61,925 bases of DNA from Parabacteroides sp. PFB2-10 (GCF_029893085.1 NZ_JARXWI010000020.1:1-61925), one strand, 5' to 3'; positions 8,754 to 16,666 are shown, counted from the first letter of the stretch. Made by a program: numbers and translations. The notes: a model not told the origin generated them from the letters alone.

Positions 8754-9320
8754 TCATTTAAAGAAGTAAATAAAAGAAAGTGCCACTTTCGTCACACCAA
8801 AATAATCTCTGTCTTTCTCAACAAAATCCCCGCAGCAAAGACAAGGATATCTGTCGTGTTCCATATGAGCCCAACCGGCGCCAATCACGGCTTCCATGCT
8901 CCAATGATCGCTGAGCAGCCATTGATAACCATAAGAAAGACCTGCTCCGTAAAGCGTTCCCTGGTAGCGGTGATCTTCCATGTTTTGACTCAGGAACTTA
9001 ATGCCTCCCACGTTGTAATCGCCATAATGCCCATGGAGTCCGAAGAAATGTCCATTGAATTTTTCACAAGTCCAGTAGCGCAGTTCGGGTTGCACTAACC
9101 AATGTTTTAAACGCATCGCGTCACATTCATCACTAAATTTCCAGGGGTTATAATTTCCGGAAATGTCTAAAGTCCACTTATCTGCCAAACCGAACTCAAC
9201 ACCCAGATTGATGGTTGTTGTCAGGTCGTAGAGTAAGTTAGACTTTACCGCAAACTTCTGGCTATAGGCATTGGTTGTCATAAAAACCAGAAGCACGAAA
9301 AGGAAAAGTACTTTTTTCAT
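8754..9320 (-). CDS. DUF3575 outer-membrane beta-barrel-like protein
   Basis: 188 residues with a signal peptide (about 1-20, ending AYS), then KFAVKSNLLYDLTTTINLGVEFGL, the usual opening of DUF3575. The rest alternates in the way of a small beta-barrel and ends in an aromatic residue pattern (SFIYFFK) typical of outer-membrane proteins. A CLCC motif lies near residue 163. It is the first gene of the DUF3575-DUF3868 operon. The -7 element at 9462-9469 and three tandem copies of the 13-bp motif at 9495-9550 lie directly upstream, implying activation by an AraC-type regulator; the adjacent hybrid kinase is the obvious candidate. Confidence 0.85.
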   Translation of the reverse strand: MKKVLFLFVLLVFMTTNAYSQKFAVKSNLLYDLTTTINLGVEFGLADKWTLDISGNYNPWKFSDECDAMRLKHWLVQPELRYWTCEKFNGHFFGLHGHYGDYNVGGIKFLSQNMEDHRYQGTLYGAGLSYGYQWLLSDHWSMEAVIGAGWAHMEHDRYPCLCCGDFVEKDRDYFGVTKVALSFIYFFK

Positions 9321-9461
9321 ATACTTACGTTTTAAATATTATACATCAGCTAGTCACTCACCTATTCCCCGAACACTCTAACATATATTAAATCCGTGTA
9401 ACATGCCAATGATATACGGCTTTACAACAGAGCTTATTCTCACATAGGATATTTCATGTTA

Positions 9462-9469
9462 CAAATATA
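9462..9469 (-). promoter_or_regulatory. -7 element of the DUF3575-DUF3868 operon
   Basis: TATATTTG on the minus strand. Transcription would start near 9455, leaving a leader of about 135 nt. No consensus -33 element is present at 9488-9492, which suits an activator-dependent promoter. Confidence 0.6.
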
Positions 9470-9494
9470 GAGAAAGTTCCTCCTCATAACGATA

Positions 9495-9550
9495 GGTAAA
9501 TCTTTCATCTTTTAAGGGTAAAACTACCAATAACATTGGTAAAACTACCA
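9495..9550 (-). promoter_or_regulatory. Three phased 13-bp operator-like sites
   Basis: On the plus strand GGTAAATCTTTCA (9495), GGTAAAACTACCA (9517) and GGTAAAACTACCA (9538) recur every 21-22 bp. They are centred near -45, -67 and -88 relative to the predicted start at about 9455. Direct repeats two helical turns apart just upstream of -33 are the arrangement used by AraC-type activators. The same motif is arrayed around the two lipoprotein genes at 12-15.8 kb. Confidence 0.65.
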
Positions 9551-9627
9551 GTTTCAAAAACTTGATAGACTTACCGATGATTCGACGAAAAAGCTTTGTT
9601 TTGAATACGTCACGCATTCAAATTCCG

Positions 9628-11562
9628 TCAATTAGGCTGACCATATTGCGAAGGAGTCACGCCAAACTGCTCGGCGAAACGTTTGCGGAAAGTAGCGGTA
9701 TCATTGAAGCCCACCATCTCGGCCACCTCCGCCACAGAATATTTCTGCATCAACAGAAATTCAGCGGCTTTCTTCAAGCGAACGGTACGTGTCAGCTCCA
9801 GGATGCTACAGTCGGAATACTGCTTGATCTTACGGTAAAGCGTCGGCAGGCTGATATTGAGCTCGTCAGCCAGAATCTTCGCCTCGAAGGTCGAATCGTT
9901 CAGATGGCTCTCTATCGAGCGGATTACGGCATCGATAAACGGACTGTTCTTCGTGCCCGGTATGCCATGCGATTCTTTCTCTTCGCCCGGAGCAGCTCCT
10001 TCAGCGCCTCCGTTACTCACGTAGTAGTGTTGCAGCTCTTCACGCTTTTTCAACAGGCTGCCGACTTTACTACGCAGGATCTCCACATCAAACGGTTTGG
10101 TGATATAATCGTCGGCTCCGGCTTCGATCCCTTTGATCACATCTTCGCTCTCTACCTTGGCGGTGAGCATTACGACCGGCGTCTGCGCCGTGCGCTTGTC
10201 GCTTTTTATCTCGCGGCAGGTCTCGAAACCATCTTTTATCGGCATCATCACATCACAAAGGATCAGGTCGGGCAATTCCGCGAAGGCGGTATCGATGCCC
10301 TCTTGTCCGTTGCGCGCTTCGACCACCTGGTATTCTTTGCTGAATACATGCTTGAGGAACCAACGGATCTGGTCGCTGTCGTCGATCACCAATAATTTCT
10401 TGCCGGTCGATTTCTTTTGCGGGATCACCTGGATCAATTCTGCTATCTCTTCTTTTTGTTTGTCGTTCAGTTTCACCAGGTCGCCTTCAGGCTCTACAAA
10501 TTCTACCCGGCGCTCCATCAGATGCTTCTTACCCAGTGGGATCAGCATAGAATAAGACGTACCGTTGGTAGAGGTATCATACTCATAAATACCGCCTATG
10601 TCATCGACCATATCAATCACCTGGCGAAGCCCGCGGCGTGCGCTTTCATTCTCATCCAGCCCTTCGTCCGAGACGGTCAGGTTACAGTAGGCCGTGTCTT
10701 CCCGGCGTTCCACCGAGATATCGAGCACCACCTTCCCATAGATAAAGGTACTTTTCAGCGCATTAGTTAACAAGGTACGCAAAGCATATTCCATTTTCCG
10801 GCGGTCGAGCCATACCCAAAGTACGGCCGTCTGTGTGGTCACCCGGAAATCTATACTGTTCATCGCGATCCAGTCGACAAAAAGGTCGCAACTCTGGCTG
10901 GCGATCTCGATCATATCATAGCGGGCTACACGCAAATAACTGGCCACGTCGTTGGTGCGACGTGTCCCGATCAACTGGTCGGCAAGGTCCTGCAGCGCCA
11001 GTGTGTTACGATAGGCCGAGATCAACTGCGTCGACATATCCTCTTCAGGACTTTTATTTTGTACCACTAAAGAAAGGGATCCCAGAATAAGGGAAAGAGG
11101 GGTACGCATTTCGTGGATCGTTTCAACAAAGAAACTGTCCTGGATCGTCTCAGCCTCCTGCACCTGGGTCTTGGCGTGCTCTTCTTTTTCAGCCGCTTCA
11201 CGCAGGATCGTATCGTTTTCTTTTATCTTGGCAACTAAGATCTGTTCCAACTCACGCTTATTTCCGGTAAGGGTCGAGATGGTCGCTTCCTGCTCTTGTG
11301 ATTTTTGCTCCAGCTCCTCTACACCTTTGGCCAGCTCTTCATTTTTAACGCGCAACTCCTCCGCCTGCGCCAAAGCCTCTTCCCCTTTCTTCTTGAAAAA
11401 GAAAAATAATCCGGCAGCTACACCGGCTAAAAGAAGAATAAAGACAACAATGAGTATTCCTGTAGAGGAACCGCTACTTGCATCATTGGCATAGGTTATT
11501 CCCGGTAATAGCGCAAGCATTAACAGCCAACTCCCTTTCCGGAAGAGTGTATTCGTTTTCAT
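9628..11562 (-). CDS. Hybrid two-component regulator: kinase, receiver, AraC HTH, no sensor domain
   Basis: 644 residues. In order: signal peptide (1-25), one membrane helix (about 34-56), coiled coil (about 57-140), HisKA with phospho-acceptor His150 in IHEMRTPLSLILG, a diverged ATPase domain (about 250-345), a receiver (about 388-505; Asp394/395, phospho-Asp437, Lys489) and an AraC-type DNA-binding domain (about 545-644). Unlike typical Bacteroides hybrid regulators it has almost no periplasmic region. The ATPase N-box is NALKST, the G1 box reads DEGLDEN rather than DxGxGI, and no clear second glycine box is visible, so kinase activity is uncertain. It lies between the DUF3575 operon and the lipoprotein twins and is the likely regulator of both. 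Confidence 0.9.
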   Translation of the reverse strand: MKTNTLFRKGSWLLMLALLPGITYANDASSGSSTGILIVVFILLLAGVAAGLFFFFKKKGEEALAQAEELRVKNEELAKGVEELEQKSQEQEATISTLTGNKRELEQILVAKIKENDTILREAAEKEEHAKTQVQEAETIQDSFFVETIHEMRTPLSLILGSLSLVVQNKSPEEDMSTQLISAYRNTLALQDLADQLIGTRRTNDVASYLRVARYDMIEIASQSCDLFVDWIAMNSIDFRVTTQTAVLWVWLDRRKMEYALRTLLTNALKSTFIYGKVVLDISVERREDTAYCNLTVSDEGLDENESARRGLRQVIDMVDDIGGIYEYDTSTNGTSYSMLIPLGKKHLMERRVEFVEPEGDLVKLNDKQKEEIAELIQVIPQKKSTGKKLLVIDDSDQIRWFLKHVFSKEYQVVEARNGQEGIDTAFAELPDLILCDVMMPIKDGFETCREIKSDKRTAQTPVVMLTAKVESEDVIKGIEAGADDYITKPFDVEILRSKVGSLLKKREELQHYYVSNGGAEGAAPGEEKESHGIPGTKNSPFIDAVIRSIESHLNDSTFEAKILADELNISLPTLYRKIKQYSDCSILELTRTVRLKKAAEFLLMQKYSVAEVAEMVGFNDTATFRKRFAEQFGVTPSQYGQPN

Positions 11563-11628
11563 AGGGTATTTCCTTTCATTAATTAACGATCAGCGATAAA
11601 ACAGGGGCTCCTGCCAGCCTGTTCCACG

Positions 11629-11659
11629 CAAAATTACAAAGAAAGAATGTCATATTCAA
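11629..11659 (-). promoter_or_regulatory. Promoter of the hybrid regulator gene
   Basis: TAATTTTG (minus strand, 11629-11636) with TTG 20 bp upstream (11657-11659). The leader is about 60 nt. No copy of the 13-bp motif is seen here, so autoregulation through it is not indicated. Confidence 0.55.
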
Positions 11660-11783
11660 TCCAAAACCGCTTTTTTTTGCAATTCATGATTTTATTCCTC
11701 TTATTCATTATAAATACTTTTTCGCGATTTGTGTTTTAGGGTTCCTATACATTATATATATATAGGGAGAAGAGGCTACGCGA

Positions 11784-11832
11784 ATCGTCTTGAACCGGGA
11801 AATCCCTAAATCAGCGTAATCCCGGTTCAAGA
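11784..11832. repeat. Long-armed intergenic palindrome
   Basis: Arms CGTCTTGAACCGGGA (11784-11798) and TCCCGGTTCAAGACG (11818-11832) are perfect inverted repeats around a 19-bp centre containing CAGCGTAA. A similar phrase, CAGCGTAATC, occurs in the palindrome at 29.6-29.7 kb. Confidence 0.75.
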
Positions 11833-11838
11833 CGAAAT

Positions 11839-11958
11839 ATCATTTTGTCAAAATCGAGGGAGTTTATTTCCGAAATAGCAGGAGTATTTTCACAAACTCC
11901 CGGGAGAAACATTTTTTAACGTATCATATTGTAAAGCAAAATGGCCATTTTGCTATCA
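11839..11958 (-). repeat. R1 repeat, shortened copy C
   Basis: It keeps the CTCCCGGGAG palindrome, the flanking AACATTTTTTAACGTAT stretch and the GTAAAGCAAAATGGCCATTTTGC stem region, but lacks the GCGCGC palindrome. The ends read TTTTGTCA and TGACAAAA, again inverted. It looks like a decayed R1 copy. Confidence 0.65.
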
Positions 11959-11969
11959 AAATGACAAAA

Positions 11970-12133
11970 AGCGTTCGCTTAGCTGAAGGCGCAAAGCAAT
12001 TTCAGTTTGAGCGTTTTCGGAGGACCCCGACCTGGTTTTAGCGAAATATGGCTCGGTTTGCGTGAGCTATTTACAGCCAACCGGGCAAATGGCTTCAAAT
12101 ATGAAAAGGATATCAAGGAGACAAAAAGCAAAG
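11970..12133. other. Intergenic DNA with one R3 unit, no gene supported
   Basis: It starts with an R3-like unit (CGTTCGCTTAGCTGAAGGCG). The rest has only a weak minus-strand frame with no signal, motif or promoter, which I do not call. It may be another dispersed repeat. Confidence 0.4.
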
Positions 12134-12135
12134 CT

Positions 12136-12302
12136 GATACATACACCACCCTATAAATCCACAGAGAAAAACCGCAGAATAATATTTTTAACTTCCTATA
12201 TAATACTTTTACCACCTATATAAATAAACGATTTTCACATCAAGGAAGATCGTTTTACCACCCTTTTTGATGTGTTTACACACTGTTTTGATCGGTATAC
12301 AT
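12136..12302 (+). promoter_or_regulatory. Phased 13-bp motif array upstream of lipoprotein gene 1
   Basis: Recognisable sites at 12136 (GATACATACACCA), 12202 (AATACTTTTACCA), 12248 (GATCGTTTTACCA), 12269 and 12290; the last three are exactly 21 bp apart. The two at 12269 and 12290 match the consensus GATAGTTTTACCA at only 8 of 13 positions. The array ends about 88 bp before the predicted transcription start. Confidence 0.5.
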
Positions 12303-12352
12303 GCTTTTTTGAGAGAAAAACGATTGTTTTAACTGTTTTTAACGCTAAAAGA

Positions 12353-12383
12353 TTTGGTAGTATGAAATACGGCTGTATATTTG
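12353..12383 (+). promoter_or_regulatory. Promoter of lipoprotein gene 1
   Basis: TTTG (12353-12356), 19 bp, TATATTTG (12376-12383). The leader is about 90 nt, then GAGAGTC before the ATG at 12480. Confidence 0.75.
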
Positions 12384-12479
12384 CATCGTGATGATACATT
12401 TACAACGGGTTGAGGGACCCAAATGAAGAATCACAAAACAATTAAATAAAACGTATACACAACAAAAAAATTGAGAGTC

Positions 12480-13406
12480 ATGAAAGCAAATAATTTTACA
12501 AAAGGTTTCTTAGCAATAGCAACTTTATCTACTCTGTTGGCGTTCACTTCCTGTTCGTCTGACAGCAGCGACTCCAATTTCACCTCTACAGAAGTAGTAG
12601 CCACTCAGCAGGCTGATTTCACAGTTAAAATCAAAGCGGTTGACAAAGCCGGCAAAGATATCACCACGTATGGCGAAGGAAACGATGTAACGCTTTACAT
12701 CTTTGACGAGAAATATGATTTCATCGCCTCACAGAACATTACAAAAGCAGCCGTTATGAACGGCCAAAAGATACAGATCCACGCACAAAATGCGAACCGT
12801 ATTACCGTGGTTGCATGGGCTGGATTATCAAACAACAAAGAAGAAGTTAGTTCACTTACCAAAGCCAACATTTTATCTGATTTACGTGTTCAGTTGAAAC
12901 AAAACAATGGACAGGTCACTACTCCCCCCAGTGACCTGTTCTATGGACAACTGACTTTAGACCGTACACAAACAAAAGCTGACCAGGTAAATACACTGGT
13001 GGTAGAAAGAAAAGTAGCACAATTCACACTCGCTACCCTGAATGTTACTGAAGCTTATGGCACAACAGGTGACTATTATTACAAAATTACTTCTGCCTCA
13101 TCTGCCATAGATTATAATGGCAACGTGACTGGTTCTGTAGTTAGCTATATCGTGCCGACTTCTGTAAACGAAAACGGCAACCTTGCAAAAGAACAGATCT
13201 CTATTTTTCCGTCCGATGACGTGACTGTAGAGCTTTATAGAAACGATCAACTGATCCTTTCCAGCAAAAATTTCCAAAAAACTGAAAAAATGGCTGTAAA
13301 CGAAGGAGAACAAGCCGTAGTATATTTCAACGCTGCTAACGCTAACAAGATCACTTACCATGTAGCAAACTTTGGTACTGTTGTTAATATTGTTAATGTA
13401 GCGTAA
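12480..13406 (+). CDS. FimB/Mfa2-like fimbrial anchor lipoprotein, copy 1
   Basis: 308 residues. The signal peptide ends in a lipobox (AFTSC, Cys about 25), followed by a Ser/Asp-rich linker (SSDSSDSN) that would export it to the outer membrane surface. The body shows VTLYIFDEKYDF, ITVVAWAGL, DLFYGQL and VERKVAQFTL, features of FimB/Mfa2-type proteins that anchor and length-limit fimbriae in Porphyromonas and relatives. No major fimbrillin gene is nearby. The ATG at 12480 follows GAGAGTC; the in-frame TTG at 12471 is rejected. The protein is identical to the product at 14466-15392. The assignment to the Mfa2/FimB family is from motif resemblance; a structural or adhesin role is inference. Confidence 0.75.
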   Translation: MKANNFTKGFLAIATLSTLLAFTSCSSDSSDSNFTSTEVVATQQADFTVKIKAVDKAGKDITTYGEGNDVTLYIFDEKYDFIASQNITKAAVMNGQKIQIHAQNANRITVVAWAGLSNNKEEVSSLTKANILSDLRVQLKQNNGQVTTPPSDLFYGQLTLDRTQTKADQVNTLVVERKVAQFTLATLNVTEAYGTTGDYYYKITSASSAIDYNGNVTGSVVSYIVPTSVNENGNLAKEQISIFPSDDVTVELYRNDQLILSSKNFQKTEKMAVNEGEQAVVYFNAANANKITYHVANFGTVVNIVNVA

Positions 13407-13446
13407 CACCATCCGCCCTCAATTTTTGTATACGTTATAATAAACC

Positions 13447-13485
13447 GTCGCACATTTGGATATTCCCAAATGTGCGACTTGCTTT
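13447..13485 (+). terminator. Terminator of lipoprotein gene 1
   Basis: A 13-bp stem GTCGCACATTTGG / CCAAATGTGCGAC followed by TTGCTTTT. An identical copy follows gene 2. Confidence 0.85.
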
Positions 13486-13505
13486 TCATACACCTCAAAG
13501 GGAGT

Positions 13506-13781
13506 GATAGTTTTACCGAAATAAATGATAGTTTCACCACCTATCCAAAACCCGCTCTACATGCGGAGTCTCAAAATAAAGTGATCGGCAAACCTATCAT
13601 TTGTGATAGGTTTGCCGACTTTATGATAGGAATACAATAAGAATGATAGCTTCGCCAGCTTTGCTGATAGGAATGCCGCGGCGAGAAACACAACATCCGG
13701 CAAAGAAACGATAAACCCGTTTCCAGAAAGAGTTTTCAAAACGGAAATGATAGCATTGCCACCTTTATGATAGTTTTACCA
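13506..13781 (+). promoter_or_regulatory. 13-bp motif array downstream of lipoprotein gene 1
   Basis: Forward sites start at 13506, 13527, 13605, 13625, 13645, 13666, 13749 and 13769, mostly 20-21 bp apart, with consensus GATAGNNTTACCA. One reverse site at 13587 makes an inverted pair with 13605. The array lies about 590-870 bp before the start of lipoprotein gene 2's transcript, so it could serve that gene from a distance or have a structural role. Confidence 0.6.
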
Positions 13782-13815
13782 CCGCGTGTTATAAGGATGA
13801 ATAAAAAGGAAGATC

Positions 13816-13921
13816 CACTCGTCTGAGTCAGGATTGCCCGGATAAGATAGATCTCCGGAATGGAAGGCTAATAGATTTCCTCTTCATCTTGCTATCCTAG
13901 CAATCCTGATTCAGACGAGTG
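13816..13921. repeat. Long-armed intergenic palindrome
   Basis: Arms starting CACTCGTCTGAGTCAGGATT and ending in its near-complement AATCCTGATTCAGACGAGTG enclose about 60 bp; pairing continues inward imperfectly to about 35 bp per arm. It lies in the roughly 330 bp between the two duplicated units and is not part of them. Confidence 0.75.
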
Positions 13922-14118
13922 AAGAATAAAAGCAATCAGCTTAGCCGTACGGCACGCAAATGATATAAATGAAGCTTATTGTCGCATAGGTACAAATCTA
14001 ATTACAATAGATAATCTCCAATAATCCTTCTTTTAGCCTGCGCTATCCAGACGCCTACAGAAGCTAACAGACACGTATTGAAGTCACCGCAAAGCAAAAC
14101 CCAGCATATTTCCCCTAA
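13922..14118. other. Intergenic DNA between duplicated units, nothing recognised
   Basis: No open frame, promoter or repeat that I can support. It is present once, so it is either the older sequence into which unit 2 was copied or a later insertion. Confidence 0.4.
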
Positions 14119-14186
14119 CTGATACATACACCACCCTATAAATCCATAGAGAAAAACCGTAGAATAATATTTTTAACTTCCTATAT

Positions 14187-14287
14187 AATACTTTTACCAC
14201 CTATGTAAATAAACGATTTTCACATCAAAGAAGATCGTTTTACCACCCTTTTTGATGTGTTTACATACTGTTTTGATCGGTTTACAC
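14187..14287 (+). promoter_or_regulatory. Phased 13-bp motif array upstream of lipoprotein gene 2
   Basis: Sites at 14187 (AATACTTTTACCA), 14233 (GATCGTTTTACCA), 14254 and 14275 (GATCGGTTTACAC). The last three keep exact 21-bp spacing, and the one at 14275 is closer to consensus than its partner in unit 1. Confidence 0.5.
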
Positions 14288-14338
14288 GCCTTTTTTGAGA
14301 GAAAAACGATTGTTTTAACTGTTTTTAACGCTAAAAGA

Positions 14339-14369
14339 TTTGGTAGTATGAAATACGGCTGTATATTTG
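14339..14369 (+). promoter_or_regulatory. Promoter of lipoprotein gene 2
   Basis: TTTG (14339-14342), 19 bp, TATATTTG (14362-14369), identical to unit 1. Confidence 0.75.
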
Positions 14370-14465
14370 CATCGTGATGATACATTTACAACGGGTTGAG
14401 GGACCCAAATGAAGAATCACAAAACAATTAAATAAAACGTATACACAACAAAAAAATTGAGAGTC

Positions 14466-15392
14466 ATGAAAGCAAATAATTTTACAAAAGGTTTCTTAGC
14501 AATAGCAACTTTATCTACTCTGTTGGCGTTCACTTCCTGTTCGTCTGACAGCAGCGACTCCAATTTCACCTCTACAGAAGTAGTAGCCACTCAGCAGGCT
14601 GATTTCACAGTTAAAATCAAAGCGGTTGACAAAGCCGGCAAAGATATCACCACGTATGGCGAAGGAAACGATGTAACGCTTTACATCTTTGACGAGAAAT
14701 ATGATTTCATCGCCTCACAGAACATTACAAAAGCAGCCGTTATGAACGGCCAAAAGATACAGATCCACGCACAAAATGCGAACCGTATTACCGTGGTTGC
14801 ATGGGCTGGATTATCAAACAACAAAGAAGAAGTTAGTTCACTTACCAAAGCCAACATTTTATCTGATTTACGTGTTCAGTTGAAACAAAACAATGGACAG
14901 GTCACTACTCCCCCCAGTGACCTGTTCTATGGACAACTGACTTTAGACCGTACACAAACAAAAGCTGACCAGGTAAATACACTGGTGGTAGAAAGAAAAG
15001 TAGCACAATTCACACTCGCTACCCTGAATGTTACTGAAGCTTATGGCACAACAGGTGACTATTATTACAAAATTACTTCTGCCTCATCTGCCATAGATTA
15101 TAATGGCAACGTGACTGGTTCTGTAGTTAGCTATATCGTGCCGACTTCTGTAAACGAAAACGGCAACCTTGCAAAAGAACAGATCTCTATTTTTCCGTCC
15201 GATGACGTGACTGTAGAGCTTTATAGAAACGATCAACTGATCCTTTCCAGCAAAAATTTCCAAAAAACTGAAAAAATGGCTGTAAACGAAGGAGAACAAG
15301 CCGTAGTATATTTCAACGCTGCTAACGCTAACAAGATCACTTACCATGTAGCAAACTTTGGTACTGTTGTTAATATTGTTAATGTAGCGTAA
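14466..15392 (+). CDS. FimB/Mfa2-like fimbrial anchor lipoprotein, copy 2
   Basis: Identical in all 308 residues to the product of 12480-13406, with no nucleotide difference found by eye. It has the same lipobox, promoter, leader and terminator. Two complete, separately promoted and terminated identical genes suggest dosage selection or recent gene conversion rather than functional divergence. Only the regulatory arrays and outer flanks differ, so the copies could be expressed under different conditions while making the same protein. The next gene downstream (FKBP, 16079) has its own promoter and is probably unrelated. Confidence 0.75.
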   Translation: MKANNFTKGFLAIATLSTLLAFTSCSSDSSDSNFTSTEVVATQQADFTVKIKAVDKAGKDITTYGEGNDVTLYIFDEKYDFIASQNITKAAVMNGQKIQIHAQNANRITVVAWAGLSNNKEEVSSLTKANILSDLRVQLKQNNGQVTTPPSDLFYGQLTLDRTQTKADQVNTLVVERKVAQFTLATLNVTEAYGTTGDYYYKITSASSAIDYNGNVTGSVVSYIVPTSVNENGNLAKEQISIFPSDDVTVELYRNDQLILSSKNFQKTEKMAVNEGEQAVVYFNAANANKITYHVANFGTVVNIVNVA

Positions 15393-15432
15393 CACCATCC
15401 GCCCTCAATTTTTGTATACGTTATAATAAACC

Positions 15433-15471
15433 GTCGCACATTTGGATATTCCCAAATGTGCGACTTGCTTT
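15433..15471 (+). terminator. Terminator of lipoprotein gene 2
   Basis: The same 13-bp stem and TTGCTTTT tail as in unit 1. Confidence 0.85.
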
Positions 15472-15491
15472 TCATATACCTCAAAGGGAGT

Positions 15492-15766
15492 GATAGTTTT
15501 ACCGAAATAAATGATAGTTTTACCACCTACCCAAAACCCGCTCTACATGCGGAGCCTCAAAATAAAGTGATCGGCAAACCTATCATTTGTGATAGGTTTG
15601 CCAACCTTGTGATAGGAATGCGACAAGATTGATAGTTTTACCTACTGGAATGAGAGGATCGCCGCGCCGTCACAAAAGACAATCGGCAAAGAAACAAAGA
15701 GAACGCTTTAGAAAGGGATTCCACAAAGAAAGTGATAGTTTTACCAATCATATGATAGTTTTGCCT
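15492..15766 (+). promoter_or_regulatory. 13-bp motif array downstream of lipoprotein gene 2
   Basis: Sites at 15492, 15513, 15591, 15611, 15631, a weak one at 15652, 15734 and 15754, plus a reverse site at 15573. The spacing is 20-21 bp within groups. Although the surrounding bases differ from unit 1, the 13-mers themselves stay close to GATAGTTTTACCA, which suggests they are under selection. Confidence 0.6.
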
Positions 15767-15771
15767 ACTCA

Positions 15772-16047
15772 TCTGATATAAATGAACAAATGGTTTAGCA
15801 TTCAACTTTCCCTCACTCAACAAAAGCCGGGAAAAGTTGATCTATCTATCTAAAGAAGACAGCCCCTCTGAGAATCGCATATTTTTAAATTTCCGAAACA
15901 TCGCCGGGAATATCTCATTCATACGAGCCATCAAAAAGATTCATGCACGCCATATAAACGGAAAGAAGAAAGGGGATAATAAAGAGATAAACCACCTGTA
16001 ATCAGAAAGAAATAACAAGATCGATATAGTATATCCGATAAAAACAC
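15772..16047. other. Intergenic DNA, nothing recognised
   Basis: AT-rich, with no frame or repeat that I can support, ending at the -7 element of the FKBP gene. Confidence 0.4.
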
Positions 16048-16055
16048 TACTTTTG
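16048..16055 (+). promoter_or_regulatory. -7 element of the FKBP gene pair
   Basis: TACTTTTG, about 24 bp before the ATG. No good -33 element was seen. Confidence 0.5.
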
Positions 16056-16078
16056 TAGGCTATAAAATAAAAAGATAT

Positions 16079-16666
16079 ATGGATAAAGTTAGTTACGCTC
16101 TCGGACTAAGTATTGGAAACAATTTCCAATCTTCAGGAATCAATCAATTAAACACAGAAGATTTCCTCCGGGGTCTGAAAGATGTATTAGAAGAAAAAGC
16201 ACCTGCTATCAGCTACGATGAAGCCAAACTGGTCATCAATGAATACTTCACAAAATTACAGGCAGAGAAATTAGAGAATAACAAAAAAGCCGGAGAAGAG
16301 TTTTTGCATGTCAACAGCCATAAAGCGGGCGTAACCGTTCTGCCCAGCGGCTTGCAATATGAAATCCTCAAGAAAGGCACAGGCGCTATTCCTGTTGCTA
16401 CCGACAAGGTCAAATGCCATTACCACGGCACGTTGATAAACGGCACCGTGTTTGACAGCTCCATCGAAAGAGGCCAACCAGCCGTATTCGGCGTGTCACA
16501 AGTCATACCCGGATGGGTAGAAGCACTGCAACTTATGCCCGCCGGTTCCAAATGGCGTTTGTTCATCCCCTCCGACCTGGCCTATGGTGAAAGAGGTGCC
16601 GGGGAAGCCATAGAGCCCAACAGCACGCTTATCTTTGATGTAGAATTAATAGAGATTGTGAAATAA
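16079..16666 (+). CDS. FKBP-type peptidyl-prolyl isomerase, cytosolic
   Basis: 195 residues without a signal peptide. An N-terminal dimerisation domain of the FkpA/FKBP22 kind (about 1-75) opens with VSYALGLSIGNNF. The FKBP catalytic domain (about 85-195) follows, with TVFDSS, PGWVEALQLMPAGSKW and PSDLAYGERGAG. It catalyses cis-trans isomerisation of Xaa-Pro bonds during folding. The second FKBP gene starts 22 bp downstream on the same strand, so the two form an operon with a cytosolic and an exported partner. Confidence 0.93.
   Translation: MDKVSYALGLSIGNNFQSSGINQLNTEDFLRGLKDVLEEKAPAISYDEAKLVINEYFTKLQAEKLENNKKAGEEFLHVNSHKAGVTVLPSGLQYEILKKGTGAIPVATDKVKCHYHGTLINGTVFDSSIERGQPAVFGVSQVIPGWVEALQLMPAGSKWRLFIPSDLAYGERGAGEAIEPNSTLIFDVELIEIVK

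Larger units (their letters stand above)
12134..13785 (+). repeat. Tandem duplication, unit 1 (1.65 kb)
   Basis: It matches unit 2 at 14119-15771 with an almost constant offset of 1985-1986 bp. Identity is complete by eye from about 12330 to 13480 (leader, promoter, gene, terminator). Upstream it drops to roughly 96%, and beyond about 13617 to far lower values. Confidence 0.9.
14119..15771 (+). repeat. Tandem duplication, unit 2 (1.65 kb)
   Basis: The counterpart of unit 1, with one single-base indel in the upstream part (offset changes from 1985 to 1986) and another in the downstream array. The outer parts differ from unit 1 by point changes; the core including the whole gene does not. Confidence 0.9.

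Noticed and set aside
11979-12215. A 78-codon minus-strand frame upstream of lipoprotein gene 1.
   Set aside because: It crosses a repeat unit and the motif array and has no promoter or recognisable domain.
13505-13781. The 20-21 bp array as a CRISPR.
   Set aside because: The repeat is only 13 bp with 7-8 bp between units, it is degenerate, and there are no cas genes.
13505-15766. The arrays as plasmid-type iterons or a replication origin.
   Set aside because: There is no replication initiator gene or DnaA-box cluster nearby; a link to the AraC-type regulator is simpler.
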